Assembly: GCF_002858865.1 (NCBI RefSeq)
Contig: NZ_PJRR01000005.1
Location: 186,001 to 250,000 of the forward strand
DNA from: Caulobacter vibrioides
Lineage (GTDB): Bacteria; Pseudomonadota; Alphaproteobacteria; Caulobacterales; Caulobacteraceae
Direction: 5' to 3'
DNA length: 64,000 nt
The notes below the pieces were generated by a model, which was given only the letters and a program-made list of their open reading frames with translations, had not been told where the DNA came from and ran no database searches. Position numbers and translations under genes: made by a program. Positions 18,168 to 27,649 of this stretch are shown here, piece by piece. Position 1 is the first letter of the stretch. The number at the start of each line of letters is the position of its first letter.

Positions 18168-19415
18168 TTAAAGCTGATCCAGCCCGTACACCGCGTGCAG
18201 CGCGCGCACCGCCAGTTCGGTATAGGCCGCGTCGATCAGGACGCTGATCTTGATCTCCGAGGTCGAGATGACCTGGATGTTGATGTTCTTCTCGGCCAGG
18301 GCCTGGAACATCGATTGGGCCACGCCCGCGTGCGAGCGCATGCCCACCCCGATCACCGACACCTTGGCGACGTCCTCGTTGACGGCGACGGCCTCGAAGC
18401 CGATCTCCTTCTGGGCGGCCTGGACGATCTCGACGGCGCGCGTGGCGTCACGCTTGCCGACGGTGAACTCCATGTTGGCGGTGTCGGCGCTGCGGGCGCG
18501 CGACTGCACGATCATGTCGACGTTGACATTGGCCTCGGCGAGGCGGCCGAAGATCTGCGAGGACACGCCCGGGTGATCGGGCAGGCCCAGCAGGGTGATC
18601 TTGGCTTCGTCGCGGCTGTAGGCGACGCCCGAGACGATGCGCTTTTCCATGATTTCTTCCTCGTCGCAGACGATCGTACCTTGGCCCGGGGCTTCGCCCG
18701 GTTCGACGAAACTGGACAGCACCCGCACCGGGACGCGATGGGCCATGGCCATCTCGACCGAGCGGGTCTGCAGAACCTTGGCCCCCAGCGAGGCCATTTC
18801 GAGCATTTCTTCGTAGGAGATCTTGGCCAGGCGCTTGGCCTTGCTCTCGATCCGCGGGTCGGTGGTGTAGACCCCGTCCACGTCGGTGTAGATGTCACAG
18901 TCGCCCTTGACGGCGGCGGCGATGGCCACGGCGCTGGTGTCCGAGCCGCCCCGGCCCAGGGTGGTGATGCGGCGCTTGGGCGTCACGCCCTGGAAGCCGG
19001 CGATCACGGCGATCTCGCCGTTGGCGAAGCATTCCTCGAGGTTCTCCGGCGGGATCTCCTCGATCCGCGCGCGGCCGTGGGCCTCATCGGTCAGGATCGG
19101 CACCTGCCAGCCCAGGAACGAGCGGGCCTTGTGGCCCATGTTGCGCAGGGTCATGGCCAGCAGGCCGGCGGTCACCTGCTCGCCCGAGGCGACGACGGCG
19201 TCGTACTCGTCGTCAGATTCCGGAAGACCGGCCGCGGCGCGGCCCGCGCCGTCGGTCCAGGCGACCAGCTCATTGGTCTTGCCCGACATGGCCGAGACGA
19301 CCACCGCCACTTGCTTACCCGTGGCGACCTCGGCGGCGACCAGGCGCGCCACACGGCGGATGCGCTCCAGGTCGGCCACCGACGTGCCGCCGAACTTCAT
19401 CACCAGACGTGACAC
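18168..19415 (-). CDS. lysC: Aspartate kinase
   Basis: 415 residues. Phosphorylates aspartate, the first step to lysine, threonine and methionine. The kinase domain opens with VMKFGGTSVADLERIRRVA and has GRGGSDTSAVAIAAAV and DCDIYTDVDGVYTTDPR; two C-terminal ACT domains (VSSQIFGRLAEANVNVDMIV; AGVAQSMFQALAEKNINIQV) give feedback inhibition. The GTG at 19415 (MSRLVMKFGG) is chosen because family similarity starts there. In many alphaproteobacteria lysC and ptsP are close neighbours; here about 4 kb lies between them. Confidence 0.95.
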   Translation of the reverse strand: MSRLVMKFGGTSVADLERIRRVARLVAAEVATGKQVAVVVSAMSGKTNELVAWTDGAGRAAAGLPESDDEYDAVVASGEQVTAGLLAMTLRNMGHKARSFLGWQVPILTDEAHGRARIEEIPPENLEECFANGEIAVIAGFQGVTPKRRITTLGRGGSDTSAVAIAAAVKGDCDIYTDVDGVYTTDPRIESKAKRLAKISYEEMLEMASLGAKVLQTRSVEMAMAHRVPVRVLSSFVEPGEAPGQGTIVCDEEEIMEKRIVSGVAYSRDEAKITLLGLPDHPGVSSQIFGRLAEANVNVDMIVQSRARSADTANMEFTVGKRDATRAVEIVQAAQKEIGFEAVAVNEDVAKVSVIGVGMRSHAGVAQSMFQALAEKNINIQVISTSEIKISVLIDAAYTELAVRALHAVYGLDQL

Positions 19416-19621
19416 GTCCTTGGTACCTCGACACTTGGTTATTTCTTGCGCCCGCGCGGCGGGAACCCTCCCTCTCGCGCAAGCGATGCGCCTTCTAGCG
19501 AGCCGATGGCGCAACGGCAATGTCGCGGGGATGTCTTTTTTGACGGGATGAGGCCCTCGCCTTGACTCCCCACACAACCTACCTGACTATCTATCATCCG
19601 TTTCCCACGCCGGAGGACGTC

Positions 19622-20170
19622 ATGTCGCCCGAGCTCGCGAAAACCCTGGCGGGCTGCAAGACGGTCGCCGCCAAGATCCGGGCCCTGGACGCGGCCGGCT
19701 ATCCGCGCGCCGAGATCGCCCGCCTGCTGGGCAAGCGCTACCAGCATGTCAGGAACGTGCTGGAGGAGCCGGGGCCGCCCCAACTGGCCGCCATGGACCC
19801 TTCCTCCATGGCGATGGAGGGCATGGCCGAGGCCGACGCGTCCTTCTTTCAGTACACGCCGCCGCACACCTATTTCCTGAGTGTCGGCGCCAACGGATCG
19901 GTAGTCCTGCCCCCCGAGGTGCTGAAGGCTTTGGGCGCGCGGCCAGGGGGTCTGATCATCGCCGACCTCGACGATGAGCGCTTCACCCTGGTCAGCGGCA
20001 AGACCGGCATCCAGCTCATGAAGGCGCGGCTGGCGCAGCCGCCACCGCCTGGGGCGCTGATGTCGGAATCACTGATCGAGGATCGCCGACGTGAAGCGGC
20101 GATCGAGACGCTCGAGGCTCAGATGGACGAAGCCCAGATGGACGAAGCCGGGCTTCGTCGTGGCGACTAG
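19622..20170 (+). CDS. Antitoxin with N-terminal HTH and SpoVT/AbrB domain
   Basis: 182 residues from the ATG at 19622, which has GGAGG five bases upstream; an in-frame TTG at 19562 lacks this. The N-terminal part (about 10-50) looks like a small HTH (AAGYPRAEIARLLGKRYQHV). The middle holds an AbrB swapped-hairpin segment (SVGANGSVVLPPEVLKALGA), and the C-terminus is a charged helix with a repeated AQMDEAQMDEA that may wrap the toxin. The PIN toxin gene overlaps its 3' end by 11 bases, so this is a VapB-type antitoxin, probably autorepressing. Confidence 0.8.
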   Translation: MSPELAKTLAGCKTVAAKIRALDAAGYPRAEIARLLGKRYQHVRNVLEEPGPPQLAAMDPSSMAMEGMAEADASFFQYTPPHTYFLSVGANGSVVLPPEVLKALGARPGGLIIADLDDERFTLVSGKTGIQLMKARLAQPPPPGALMSESLIEDRRREAAIETLEAQMDEAQMDEAGLRRGD

Positions 20171-20546
20171 GGTGGTGGTCGACGCCTCGGCCGTCCTGGC
20201 CGTGGTCTTTCAGGAAAGGGGCCGGGAATCCGTCGCCCCCGCTCTGCCCGGCGCTTCGATCAGCGCGGTCAATCTCGCCGAGGTGATGTCGAAGATGCTG
20301 GATCGCGGCCTGTCACCCGAGCAGATCGACCGCCAAGTGGACGAGCTTTCGCTCGCCGTGGCGGATTTCGATCGTGACCTGGCCATGCAGGCCGCCCTTC
20401 TGCGTAAGACCACGAGCCACAGAGGCCTCTCCCTGGGCGATCGCGCCTGTCTGGCTCTGGCGATGCGCGAGAAGCGGCCCGTCCTGACCGCCGATACGGC
20501 TTGGTCTGATCTGGACCTGCCGGTGGAAGTCGTGCTGATACGCTGA
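20160..20546 (+). CDS. PIN-domain toxin, VapC type
   Basis: 128 residues from a GTG at 20160 that overlaps the antitoxin stop; the frame is open further upstream but only as shadow. All four acidic PIN residues are present: Asp in [10 protein letters not shown], Glu in NLAEVMSK, Asp in [12 protein letters not shown] and Asp in VLTADTAW. It should therefore be an active Mg2+-dependent RNase, usually aimed at tRNA or rRNA. It ends two bases before ubiG, so read-through into ubiG is likely. Confidence 0.85.
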   Translation: MATRVVVDASAVLAVVFQERGRESVAPALPGASISAVNLAEVMSKMLDRGLSPEQIDRQVDELSLAVADFDRDLAMQAALLRKTTSHRGLSLGDRACLALAMREKRPVLTADTAWSDLDLPVEVVLIR

Positions 20547-20548
20547 CC

Positions 20549-21307
20549 ATGACACAAGCCGCCTCCGCCGCCCCCTCCTGGAGCATCGACCCCGCCGACG
20601 TGGCGCGGTTCTCGGCCATCGCGGCCGAGTGGTGGGACCCCAAGGGCAAGTTCGCGCCGCTGCATGTGTTCAACCCTTGCCGCCTGGCCTTCATCCGTGA
20701 GCAGGCCCTGGCGCGGTTCGATCGCGACGGCGCGGCGCGCGCGCCGTTCGAGGGCCTCACCCTGCTCGACATCGGCTGCGGCGGCGGGCTGCTGAGCGAG
20801 CCGATGGCGCGGCTGGGCTTTTCGGTCACCGCGATCGACGCCTCGGAAAAGAACATCAAGACCGCCGCCACCCACGCGTCCGAACAGGGGCTCGAGATCG
20901 GCTATCGCCCCGCCACCGCCGAGCAGCTGCTGGCCGAGGGCGCGGGACCGTTCGACGTGGTCCTGACCATGGAGGTGATCGAGCACGTCGCCGATCCGGG
21001 CGAGTTCCTGCGCACCTGTTCGCGCCTGCTCAAGCCCGGCGGGATTATGTTCGTCGCCACCCTGAACCGCACGCTCAAGGCCCTGGCCCTGGCCAAGATC
21101 GGCGCCGAATACGTGCTGCGCTGGGTGCCGCCGGGCACCCACGACTGGAAGCAGTTCCTGAAACCCGAAGAGCTGCGCGCCTTTCTCGCCGGCGAGCCGG
21201 TGGCGATGCAGGGCCCGTTCGGCGTGGCCTACAACCCGCTGACAGGCCGCTGGAGCCGGTCGAGCGACACCGACATCAACTACATGATGACGGTCACGAA
21301 GGACTGA
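20549..21307 (+). CDS. ubiG: Ubiquinone biosynthesis O-methyltransferase
   Basis: 252 residues. Carries out both O-methylations in ubiquinone synthesis using SAM. The SAM site [19 protein letters not shown] and the post-I acidic [10 protein letters not shown] are intact. N-terminal [19 protein letters not shown] and the late [16 protein letters not shown] are UbiG signatures. It overlaps the convergent AraC-type gene by 14 bases. Confidence 0.95.
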   Translation: MTQAASAAPSWSIDPADVARFSAIAAEWWDPKGKFAPLHVFNPCRLAFIREQALARFDRDGAARAPFEGLTLLDIGCGGGLLSEPMARLGFSVTAIDASEKNIKTAATHASEQGLEIGYRPATAEQLLAEGAGPFDVVLTMEVIEHVADPGEFLRTCSRLLKPGGIMFVATLNRTLKALALAKIGAEYVLRWVPPGTHDWKQFLKPEELRAFLAGEPVAMQGPFGVAYNPLTGRWSRSSDTDINYMMTVTKD

Positions 21308-22070
21308 GGACGCCCCGCTTCGCCGCGCTGGGCGGAAAGCCGAACGCCAGGGAGAACGCCTCGCTGAAGGCCGTGCGGCTCTGGTAACCCGCCTTGACCG
21401 CCGCCTGATCGATGGACAGGCCGCCGGCGATCTCCACGAGGCTTTCCGACAGGACCGCCAGCCGCCGCCAATGCGCGGGCGACAGGCCGCATTCGGCCTG
21501 AAACAGCCGCTCGGCCGTTCGACGGCTGAGCCCGGCGCGGGCGCATAACGCCTCAAGGCGAACATGGGCCTCGGCCGGCGAGAAGAACATCCGGGCCAGC
21601 CTCTGCGCGCGCGGATCCGCCGGCTGCAGCAACGCCACCGGCGTGGGCGCATCGAACCGGATCTCGCCCCGGATCAGGGTTCCCAGACAGCGGTCATAGT
21701 CGACCCGCTCGTCGAGCGCGCCCTGATCACAGACCCGCAGGATGGCCTCATGCAGCAGGCCGCTGACCGGAACGACGCCCGCGCCCTGTTCCGGGTCCGC
21801 CTGATCCGGTCGGAAGTACAGCGTTCGCAGTTGCAGACGCGACGACATCGAAAAGCGGTGCGGCGTCCGCGCGGGAATCCACAGGCCGCGCCGCGTCGGG
21901 ACGATCCAGTGGCGGCCGTCGATCTCGGCCCGGATCGCGCCTCTGCGGGCGTAGAGAAACTGCGGCCAGGCATGCGTGTGGCTTTCCTCGCGTCCCCCTG
22001 CCGCATAGTCGACGGCGAGCGACCGCATGAAGAGATAGGGCTCGTCGGCTCGGTCCAGTCTCTGTCGCAT
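21294..22070 (-). CDS. AraC-family transcriptional regulator
   Basis: 258 residues from the ATG at 22070; a GTG at 22130 is an alternative. An N-terminal cupin ([36 protein letters not shown]) senses a ligand, and a C-terminal pair of HTHs ([40 protein letters not shown]) binds DNA. The cupin-first layout matches the AraC_binding_2/RhaS-like small-effector group. It is divergent from a VOC protein, its likely target. Confidence 0.85.
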   Translation of the reverse strand: MRQRLDRADEPYLFMRSLAVDYAAGGREESHTHAWPQFLYARRGAIRAEIDGRHWIVPTRRGLWIPARTPHRFSMSSRLQLRTLYFRPDQADPEQGAGVVPVSGLLHEAILRVCDQGALDERVDYDRCLGTLIRGEIRFDAPTPVALLQPADPRAQRLARMFFSPAEAHVRLEALCARAGLSRRTAERLFQAECGLSPAHWRRLAVLSESLVEIAGGLSIDQAAVKAGYQSRTAFSEAFSLAFGFPPSAAKRGVLSPS

Positions 22071-22147
22071 GATCCGACAGAAATGACGGCTCTCGGCGTA
22101 GGCGACAAGGGCGGCGCATGCCACGGTCACGTCAAGGAGATCACGCC

Positions 22148-22534
22148 ATGCCCAACAAACTGGCTCATTTCGCGATCGAGGCCGACGATGTCGACCGCGC
22201 CCTCGGCTTCTACCAGACCGTCTTCGGCTGGCGGTTCTCGCCCTGGGGGCCGCCCGGCTTCTATCTGATCGATGGCGCGGGCGTACACGCGGCCCTGCAG
22301 CAACGCCGCGAACCGCCGCCGGCCGGCCGCAAGGGCTTCGAGTGCTCGTTTGCGGTCAGCGACATCGATGCGACCAGCGCCCTGATCGAAGCGGCCGGCG
22401 GCCGGCTTCTGGGTCCCAAACATGCGATCCCGACCGTGTGCGAGCTTCGCCAGTTCGCCGACACCGAAGGCAATGAGGCGATCATCTGCCAGTACGCGCC
22501 AGAGCGCTTGAAGGAGATGGGCCTGTCCGAATAG
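22148..22534 (+). CDS. VOC (glyoxalase/bleomycin-resistance fold) protein
   Basis: 128 residues with AAGGAG seven bases before the ATG. One vicinal-oxygen-chelate module: N-terminal HFAIEADDVDRALGFYQTVF and the second half with CSFAVSDIDATSALIEAAGG and FADTEGNEAIICQY. Metal-site positions fit His in LAHFAIE and Glu in TEGNEAII. Members include glyoxalases and dioxygenases, and the substrate cannot be told. Its promoter faces the AraC gene across about 80 bases. Confidence 0.85.
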   Translation: MPNKLAHFAIEADDVDRALGFYQTVFGWRFSPWGPPGFYLIDGAGVHAALQQRREPPPAGRKGFECSFAVSDIDATSALIEAAGGRLLGPKHAIPTVCELRQFADTEGNEAIICQYAPERLKEMGLSE

Positions 22535-22582
22535 AGCGTTCTTCGATCCGATCACCGGCTCACACTGATCGGAGAACGCTCC
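22533..22582. repeat. Palindromic repeat (family F)
   Basis: Inverted arms AGAGCGTTCT-TCGATC and GATCGG-AGAACGCTC with GATC cores. Same family as the pair at 25021-25122. It begins at the stop codon of the VOC gene and may serve as its terminator. Confidence 0.65.
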
Positions 22583-22726
22583 GGGCACATGGCCAAAGCC
22601 GCTGGCGGACGCGCCCGGTCCAGGGCGCCATAGCGCAGCGTCAGCAGTCTTCGCGCAGGGTCGCCTTGCCTGCCGCCCCACATCAGGCTCAATAGCCGCC
22701 GCTGAGTTGTGCTTTTGGGGGCGGCG

Positions 22727-23467
22727 TTGACGGAAGCCTTGGTTGTTCGCGGGTTGAACAAGACGTTCGCCAAGCCTGCGGTGTCGGACCTGGACCTGAC
22801 GGTCCGGGCGGGCGAGCTCTATGCGCTGCTGGGCCCCAACGGCGCGGGCAAGACCACCACCTTGCGGATGGTCGCCGGCCTGACCCAGCCCGACGCGGGC
22901 GAGATCGCCATCTTCGGCGTCGATGCGCGCAAGGACCCGGCGGGCGCCAAGGCCCTGCTGGCCTGGGCCCCCGACGAGGCGATGATCTACGACAAGCTGA
23001 CGCCGCTGGAATATCTGGAGTTCGTCGCCGGGCTCTGGAACATCAATCCCCGCACCGCCAAGGCCAAGGCCGAGGAGCTACTGGCCACCCTGGGCCTGGC
23101 GTCCGAGGCGCGCCGCCGCTGCGAAGGCTTCTCGCGCGGCATGAAGCAGAAGGTCGCCCTGGCCGGCGCCCTGATCCACGATCCCAAGCTCTTGATCCTG
23201 GACGAGCCCCTGACCGGTCTGGACGCCGCCGCCGCGCGTCTGGTCAAGGATATGCTGCAGGCCCGCGTCGATGCGGGCGGCACGGTGATCCTGACCACCC
23301 ACATTCTGGACGTCGCCGAGCGCATGGCCGACCGCATCGGCATCATCGCCGGCGGCCGTCTGCTGGCCGAGGGCACGCTGGACGAGCTGCGCAGCCGGGC
23401 CGGCGAGGCCAGCGGCCGCACGCTGGAAGACGTCTTCCTGCAACTGACGGCCGAGGCCGCCGCGTGA
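22727..23467 (+). CDS. ABC transporter ATP-binding protein
   Basis: 246 residues from a TTG at 22727 preceded by GGGGG at six bases; a GTG at 22709 is possible. Complete motifs: Walker A GPNGAGKTTT, signature FSRGMKQKVALA, Walker B LLILDEPLTGLD, and switch His in LTTHI. The class is that of multidrug/lipid exporters (CcmA/NatA-like). The stop overlaps the permease GTG by four bases, so the pair is coupled. Confidence 0.9.
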   Translation: MTEALVVRGLNKTFAKPAVSDLDLTVRAGELYALLGPNGAGKTTTLRMVAGLTQPDAGEIAIFGVDARKDPAGAKALLAWAPDEAMIYDKLTPLEYLEFVAGLWNINPRTAKAKAEELLATLGLASEARRRCEGFSRGMKQKVALAGALIHDPKLLILDEPLTGLDAAAARLVKDMLQARVDAGGTVILTTHILDVAERMADRIGIIAGGRLLAEGTLDELRSRAGEASGRTLEDVFLQLTAEAAA

Positions 23468-25023
23468 GCCTGCCGTTCAAGCCGGCCAGCACGCCCTGGC
23501 TCCTGGCCCACGAGATGCGCCTGGCCTGGCGCGGCGTCTCGGGGGAAAAAAAGGCGACGGGCGTCGGCACGATCATCACCTTCGCCATCCTGGGGGCCGT
23601 CGTCCTGGCGGGCGGGGTGTTCCTGGCCCTGGCGACCCGGGGCCATGAGGTTCCGATCACGCCGTTCACGGTGATCATCGTCGACCTGGTGCTGGCGGTG
23701 ATCCTGACCCTGATGCTGGCCAACACCCTGGCGGCCGCCGCCAATGCGCTTTACGAGCGCGGCGATCTGGACTTGCTGTTCTCCTCGCCCCTGTCGCCGC
23801 GCAAGGTGCTGTTCGTCCGGGCGATGGGCCTGGCGGTGGGCGCCGGCTTCTGGTTCGTGCTGCCGGCGGTGCTGGTGCTGACGCCGTCGCTGTTCATGGG
23901 CCATCCGCACTGGGCGGGCGTGTTCGGGGTGCTGGTCGCTGCGGCGCTGGGCGCGTCGGGGATCGGCCTGCTACTGGCCATGGCGCTGTTCGCCCTAATC
24001 GGACCGCGCCGCACCCGCACCGTGGCCCAGGTCCTGGCGGCGCTGATCGGCGCGGCCTTCTTCCTGGCCAGCCAGTATCGCACCCTGATGGGCGAGGACG
24101 CCTCCGAAAGCCTGTTTGCGCGCATCGCCCTGGACGTGCGGGACGGCCGCATCCAGCCGCCGCCGTTCGCCGACCTGCCGCTGCGCGCGGCGGTGGGCGA
24201 GCCGATCCCGCTGCTGATCCTGATGGCGATCGGCCTTGGCCTGTTCCTGTTCGCGGCCCGGGTGTTGGGCAAACGCTTCGCCGACGCGGCCGCCGCCACG
24301 CAAGGGGCCGAGACCCGCAAGGCGGCCAAGGGGCCGGTCGGGGCCTTCGCCGCCGGGGCGTTCCAGGCCACGCTGCGCAAAGAGCTGCGCCTGGTCAGCC
24401 GCGACGCCGCGCTGCTGTCGCAGGTGCTGCTGCGCGTTCTTTACATGGTGCCCATCGCCTTCGTGATGGTGCGCGGCGCCGAGAGCTTGCCCGCCTGGGC
24501 TCTGGCGGGGCCGGCGGCGGCGGTCACCTTCCTGGCCGGCCAGGTGACGGGGAGCCTGATCTGGATCACCGTCTCGGCCGAGGACACGCCCGACCTTCTG
24601 GCCATCTCCCCCCCCCCCATGCGCGTGCTGAACCGCGCCAAGCTGGCCGCCGCCCTGATCCCGGTGGCCGGACTGCTGATCGTCCCCATCGCGGCCCTGA
24701 CCTGGTACGCCCCGCTGGCCGGGCTGTGGACGGCGCTCGGCGCGGCGCTGTGCGCCTGGACGGCGGGTCTGATCGGCGTCTGGCATCAGAAACCCGGCAA
24801 GCGGGCGGACTTCAAGCAGCGTCGCGGCGGCTCGTTCCTGGTGGGCTTCGCCGAGCTGGTGATCGCCAGCCTGATCGGCGGGGCGACGGCGATGGCCGTG
24901 GCCGGGCTGCTGGTCTGGGCGGTGATCCCGCTGATCGTCGCCGGCGCGCTGATGATGGCCCTGCGGCGCACCGACGAGCAGATCGCCGCCGCCCTGCGCG
25001 CAGCCTCGGCGGCCTCGAACTAG
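23464..25023 (+). CDS. ABC transporter permease
   Basis: 519 residues with about 12 hydrophobic segments in two blocks separated by cytoplasmic stretches rich in Arg/Lys. The N-terminal LAHEMRLAWRGVSGEKK and GDLDLLFSSPLSPRKVLFVR (an inner-loop motif of large exporter permeases) point to a lipid or drug export subunit. It partners the ATPase just upstream. An 11-C run at 24608-24618 encodes SPPP and could shift the frame if its length changes. Confidence 0.85.
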   Translation: MSLPFKPASTPWLLAHEMRLAWRGVSGEKKATGVGTIITFAILGAVVLAGGVFLALATRGHEVPITPFTVIIVDLVLAVILTLMLANTLAAAANALYERGDLDLLFSSPLSPRKVLFVRAMGLAVGAGFWFVLPAVLVLTPSLFMGHPHWAGVFGVLVAAALGASGIGLLLAMALFALIGPRRTRTVAQVLAALIGAAFFLASQYRTLMGEDASESLFARIALDVRDGRIQPPPFADLPLRAAVGEPIPLLILMAIGLGLFLFAARVLGKRFADAAAATQGAETRKAAKGPVGAFAAGAFQATLRKELRLVSRDAALLSQVLLRVLYMVPIAFVMVRGAESLPAWALAGPAAAVTFLAGQVTGSLIWITVSAEDTPDLLAISPPPMRVLNRAKLAAALIPVAGLLIVPIAALTWYAPLAGLWTALGAALCAWTAGLIGVWHQKPGKRADFKQRRGGSFLVGFAELVIASLIGGATAMAVAGLLVWAVIPLIVAGALMMALRRTDEQIAAALRAASAASN

Positions 25024-25122
25024 AGCATTTTCCGATCTGTTTGGATCGGAGAAATGCTCTAGCCCTTTGTATTGACGCATTTTCTGACGACGAACCGGAT
25101 CCACTTCGTCGGAAAATGCTCT
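25021..25122. repeat. Tandem pair of palindromic repeats (family F)
   Basis: Two hairpins back to back. The first is AGAGCATTTTCCGATC with GATCGGAGAAATGCTCT. The second is GCATTTTCTGACGACGAA with TTCGTCGGAAAATGC. Related to 22533-22582. They lie directly after the permease stop and probably end the operon. Confidence 0.75.
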
Positions 25123-25151
25123 GGGGCTGCAAACTCGACGCCGCGCTTGCG

Positions 25152-25193
25152 GCCCCTGGGTCCCGGATAGCCTCTGCGAGGCGTCCGGGATGA
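25152..25193. repeat. Half copy of dispersed repeat (family A)
   Basis: Matches the right half of the larger copies at 33870, 34734 and 49299: CCTGGGTCCCGGATAGC, then TCCGGGATGACA. The left half is missing. Confidence 0.7.
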
Positions 25194-25228
25194 CACCGCT
25201 TGAGGTCGGTGTTTCGTGGCTCTGAAGC

Positions 25229-27493
25229 CTAAGCCTCCAGCAGCGCCCGGATACGGCAGACCACGCCTTCGGGCTGGAAGTCGATCACGGCCGCCCCGGC
25301 CAGTTCGGCGGCCAGACCTCGCTCGATCAGGCGCGAGCCGAAGCCTCGCCTCTGCGGCGGCGTCACGGGCGGTCCGCCGCGCTCGGTCCAGGTCAGATCC
25401 AGGCGCGGCGCGCCCGGCTCGGGCGCCATGTCCCAGACGATGCGGACGACACCCTCCGGAACGGACAAGGCCCCGTACTTCACAGCGTTGGTCGCCAGCT
25501 CGTGCAGAGCCATGGACAGCGACAAGGCGGTCTTGGGCGACAGGCGGATCGCCACGCCGCTCAGCTCGAAGCGGGCGTCGCCGCCGTGCAGGGCGGCCAC
25601 GCGCGCGGCGACGTCGTGCATCTCCGCGCCTTCCCAGTTCTCGCGGGTCAGCAGATCGTGCGCCTCGGCCAGGGCGACGATGCGGTTGGAGAAGGCCTCT
25701 TTGGCCTCGTCCATGTCGCGCTGGCCGTTGAAGCTCTGCGCGGCGATGGCCTGGATCGTCGCCAGGCTGTTCTTGACCCGGTGGTTCAGCTCATTGACCA
25801 GCAGGCGCAGGTGCAGTTCGGCGCGCTTGCGCTCGGTGATGTTGACGACCGCCCCCAGGAAACGCCGAGGTCTGCCCTCGTTGTCGAAGGAAACCTCGCC
25901 CTTGGCCGAGAGCCAGCGCTCGACATGGTCGTCGCGCCCGTTCACCCGGAACTCGATGGCGTAGTCCGCCCGGATCGCCGGGTCGAGCGCGCGCGCGACG
26001 GCCTCCTGAACCCGCACAACGTCCGCCGGGTGCGTGAACGGCATCAATGTCTCGTGCGTGACCGGCTCGCCCGGCGTCACGCCGAACATCGCGTAGCAGC
26101 GGTCCGACAGGCGAACCTCGCCCGTCTCCAGATCGTGGTCCCAGGTGCCGACATCGGCCGCGTCGATGGCCAGACGCAGGGTTTCCTCCTGGCGGACCAG
26201 CCGATCGACGGCCTCGCGACGATCGGTGACGTCCGAGACCACGCCGACAAACCGCGTGCAGACCCCGTCCTCGAAGAAGGCCTGACCGAACACCTCGATC
26301 CAGCGCAGCACGCCGTCATTGGCGCGCCGAATCCGATAGTCGAGGTTGATCGTGCCTGATCCGCCGGGATCGGTGGCCGCCACCATGGCGTCCCGAACCG
26401 TCTCGCGGTCGTCGGGGTGCACCAGCGACAAGAAGCGGGCGGTGCTGGGCGGCTCGTGCTCGGTAAGGCCGAAGATCGCCCGCGCGCGCGCGTCCCAGTG
26501 GCGTTGGTTGACACTGGGCCGCAACACCCAGCGTCCCAGACCCGCCGCCTGGGCGGCAAGGTCCAGGTCGACGCGCGCGGCCGCCAGTTCGGCCTCGGCC
26601 TTTTTCCGCTCGGTGACGTCAATGATGACGCCGGTGTTGCGGGCCGGTTGGCCGTCGGCGTCCAGATACGCCTTGCCGCGCGTGTAGACCCAGCGGATCG
26701 AGCCGTCCGCCTGGATCAGCCGGTATTCCTCGGAAAACGCCTCACCGTTCGCGGCGGACGACTGAGCGATAGCGCGGATACGGTCACGGTCGTCGGGATG
26801 CAGCGCAGGCAGGAAGGCCTGCACCGGCAAGCCTCTCTCGGCCAGGGCGGGGTCGACATTGTGCAGCTCGGCGTAGCGCGCGTCGGCATAGACCTTGTCG
26901 GCCTTCATGTCCCATTCCCAGGCCCCGACCACCCCGGCCACTTCCCGGGCCATCTGGTAGCGTTCCTGGGTGGCGCGCAGGGTTTGCTCGGCCTTGACCG
27001 ACTGGGAAATCTCGACGGCCGCCACCAGCACGCCGCCGATGCCGTTAGGGGCGGTCTCGTCCGGCACGGGGCTGTAGTTGACGGTGAAATAGGCGGCTTC
27101 CAGCACGCCGTTGTTCAGCACCTTCAGGGGCAGGCGCTCAAAGGCGAAACCGCCGCTGGTCCCGGTGAGAATGTCCTGGTGCAGCTCGCGCAGCGCGGCC
27201 TGAAACTCCGGCGTCGTGTCGTAGAAGCTCTGGCCCAGGGCGCTGGGATGGCGCTCGTGCAGGGCCGGCGCATAGCCGTCGTTATAGATGAGGACCAGTT
27301 CGGGCCCCCAGCGCAGGGCCATAGGGAAATTGCTGGCCAGGACGATGTCGGTCGCCAGTCGCAACGCCGGCGACCAGTCCTCACGCGGGCCCAGGGGCGT
27401 CTTGGACCAGTCGAACGCCCGCACGCGCGCGGCCATCTCGCCGCCCACGATCTTGGTTACAGAAGGCGTGGCTCGCTGGCCGCCCTCGCCCAT
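25229..27493 (-). CDS. HWE-family sensor histidine kinase with multiple PAS domains
   Basis: 754 residues, no membrane segment, so a soluble sensor. An N-terminal PAS-like module (about 25-180), then three PAS/PAC units each ending in a PAC motif (VTERKKAE, VSDVTDRREA, VNITERKRAE), then the kinase. The phospho-acceptor is in LNHRVKNSLATIQAIAAQS. The HWE features are a His in the N box (ALHELATNAVKYGA) and WTE in the G1 box. The signal is unknown; light, redox or small ligands are typical for PAS. No response regulator gene is adjacent, so its partner is elsewhere. Confidence 0.9.
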   Translation of the reverse strand: MGEGGQRATPSVTKIVGGEMAARVRAFDWSKTPLGPREDWSPALRLATDIVLASNFPMALRWGPELVLIYNDGYAPALHERHPSALGQSFYDTTPEFQAALRELHQDILTGTSGGFAFERLPLKVLNNGVLEAAYFTVNYSPVPDETAPNGIGGVLVAAVEISQSVKAEQTLRATQERYQMAREVAGVVGAWEWDMKADKVYADARYAELHNVDPALAERGLPVQAFLPALHPDDRDRIRAIAQSSAANGEAFSEEYRLIQADGSIRWVYTRGKAYLDADGQPARNTGVIIDVTERKKAEAELAAARVDLDLAAQAAGLGRWVLRPSVNQRHWDARARAIFGLTEHEPPSTARFLSLVHPDDRETVRDAMVAATDPGGSGTINLDYRIRRANDGVLRWIEVFGQAFFEDGVCTRFVGVVSDVTDRREAVDRLVRQEETLRLAIDAADVGTWDHDLETGEVRLSDRCYAMFGVTPGEPVTHETLMPFTHPADVVRVQEAVARALDPAIRADYAIEFRVNGRDDHVERWLSAKGEVSFDNEGRPRRFLGAVVNITERKRAELHLRLLVNELNHRVKNSLATIQAIAAQSFNGQRDMDEAKEAFSNRIVALAEAHDLLTRENWEGAEMHDVAARVAALHGGDARFELSGVAIRLSPKTALSLSMALHELATNAVKYGALSVPEGVVRIVWDMAPEPGAPRLDLTWTERGGPPVTPPQRRGFGSRLIERGLAAELAGAAVIDFQPEGVVCRIRALLEA

Positions 27494-27594
27494 TCGCTAG
27501 ATCCCCCATCCGGCTCCCCGACCGGGCTTAGCCGCAAGGTGACCCTATAGTTCAGGCGGATTCAAGCGTCGCCTTGGCGAAACCGCGCGGCGAA

Positions 27595-27619
27595 CGGGCG
27601 AAGAGAGCCTCTTCGCCCG
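27595..27619 (-). terminator. Hairpin after rhlE
   Basis: CGGGCGAAGAG and CTCTTCGCCCG form a perfect 11-bp stem with a 3-base loop, about 30 bases past the rhlE stop. No strong T tract follows, so it may be a weak terminator or an RNA-stability hairpin. The stretch between it and the stop is unusually AT-rich. Confidence 0.55.
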
Positions 27620-27649
27620 GCCACTACAACCTATTGTTTATATTATAAA

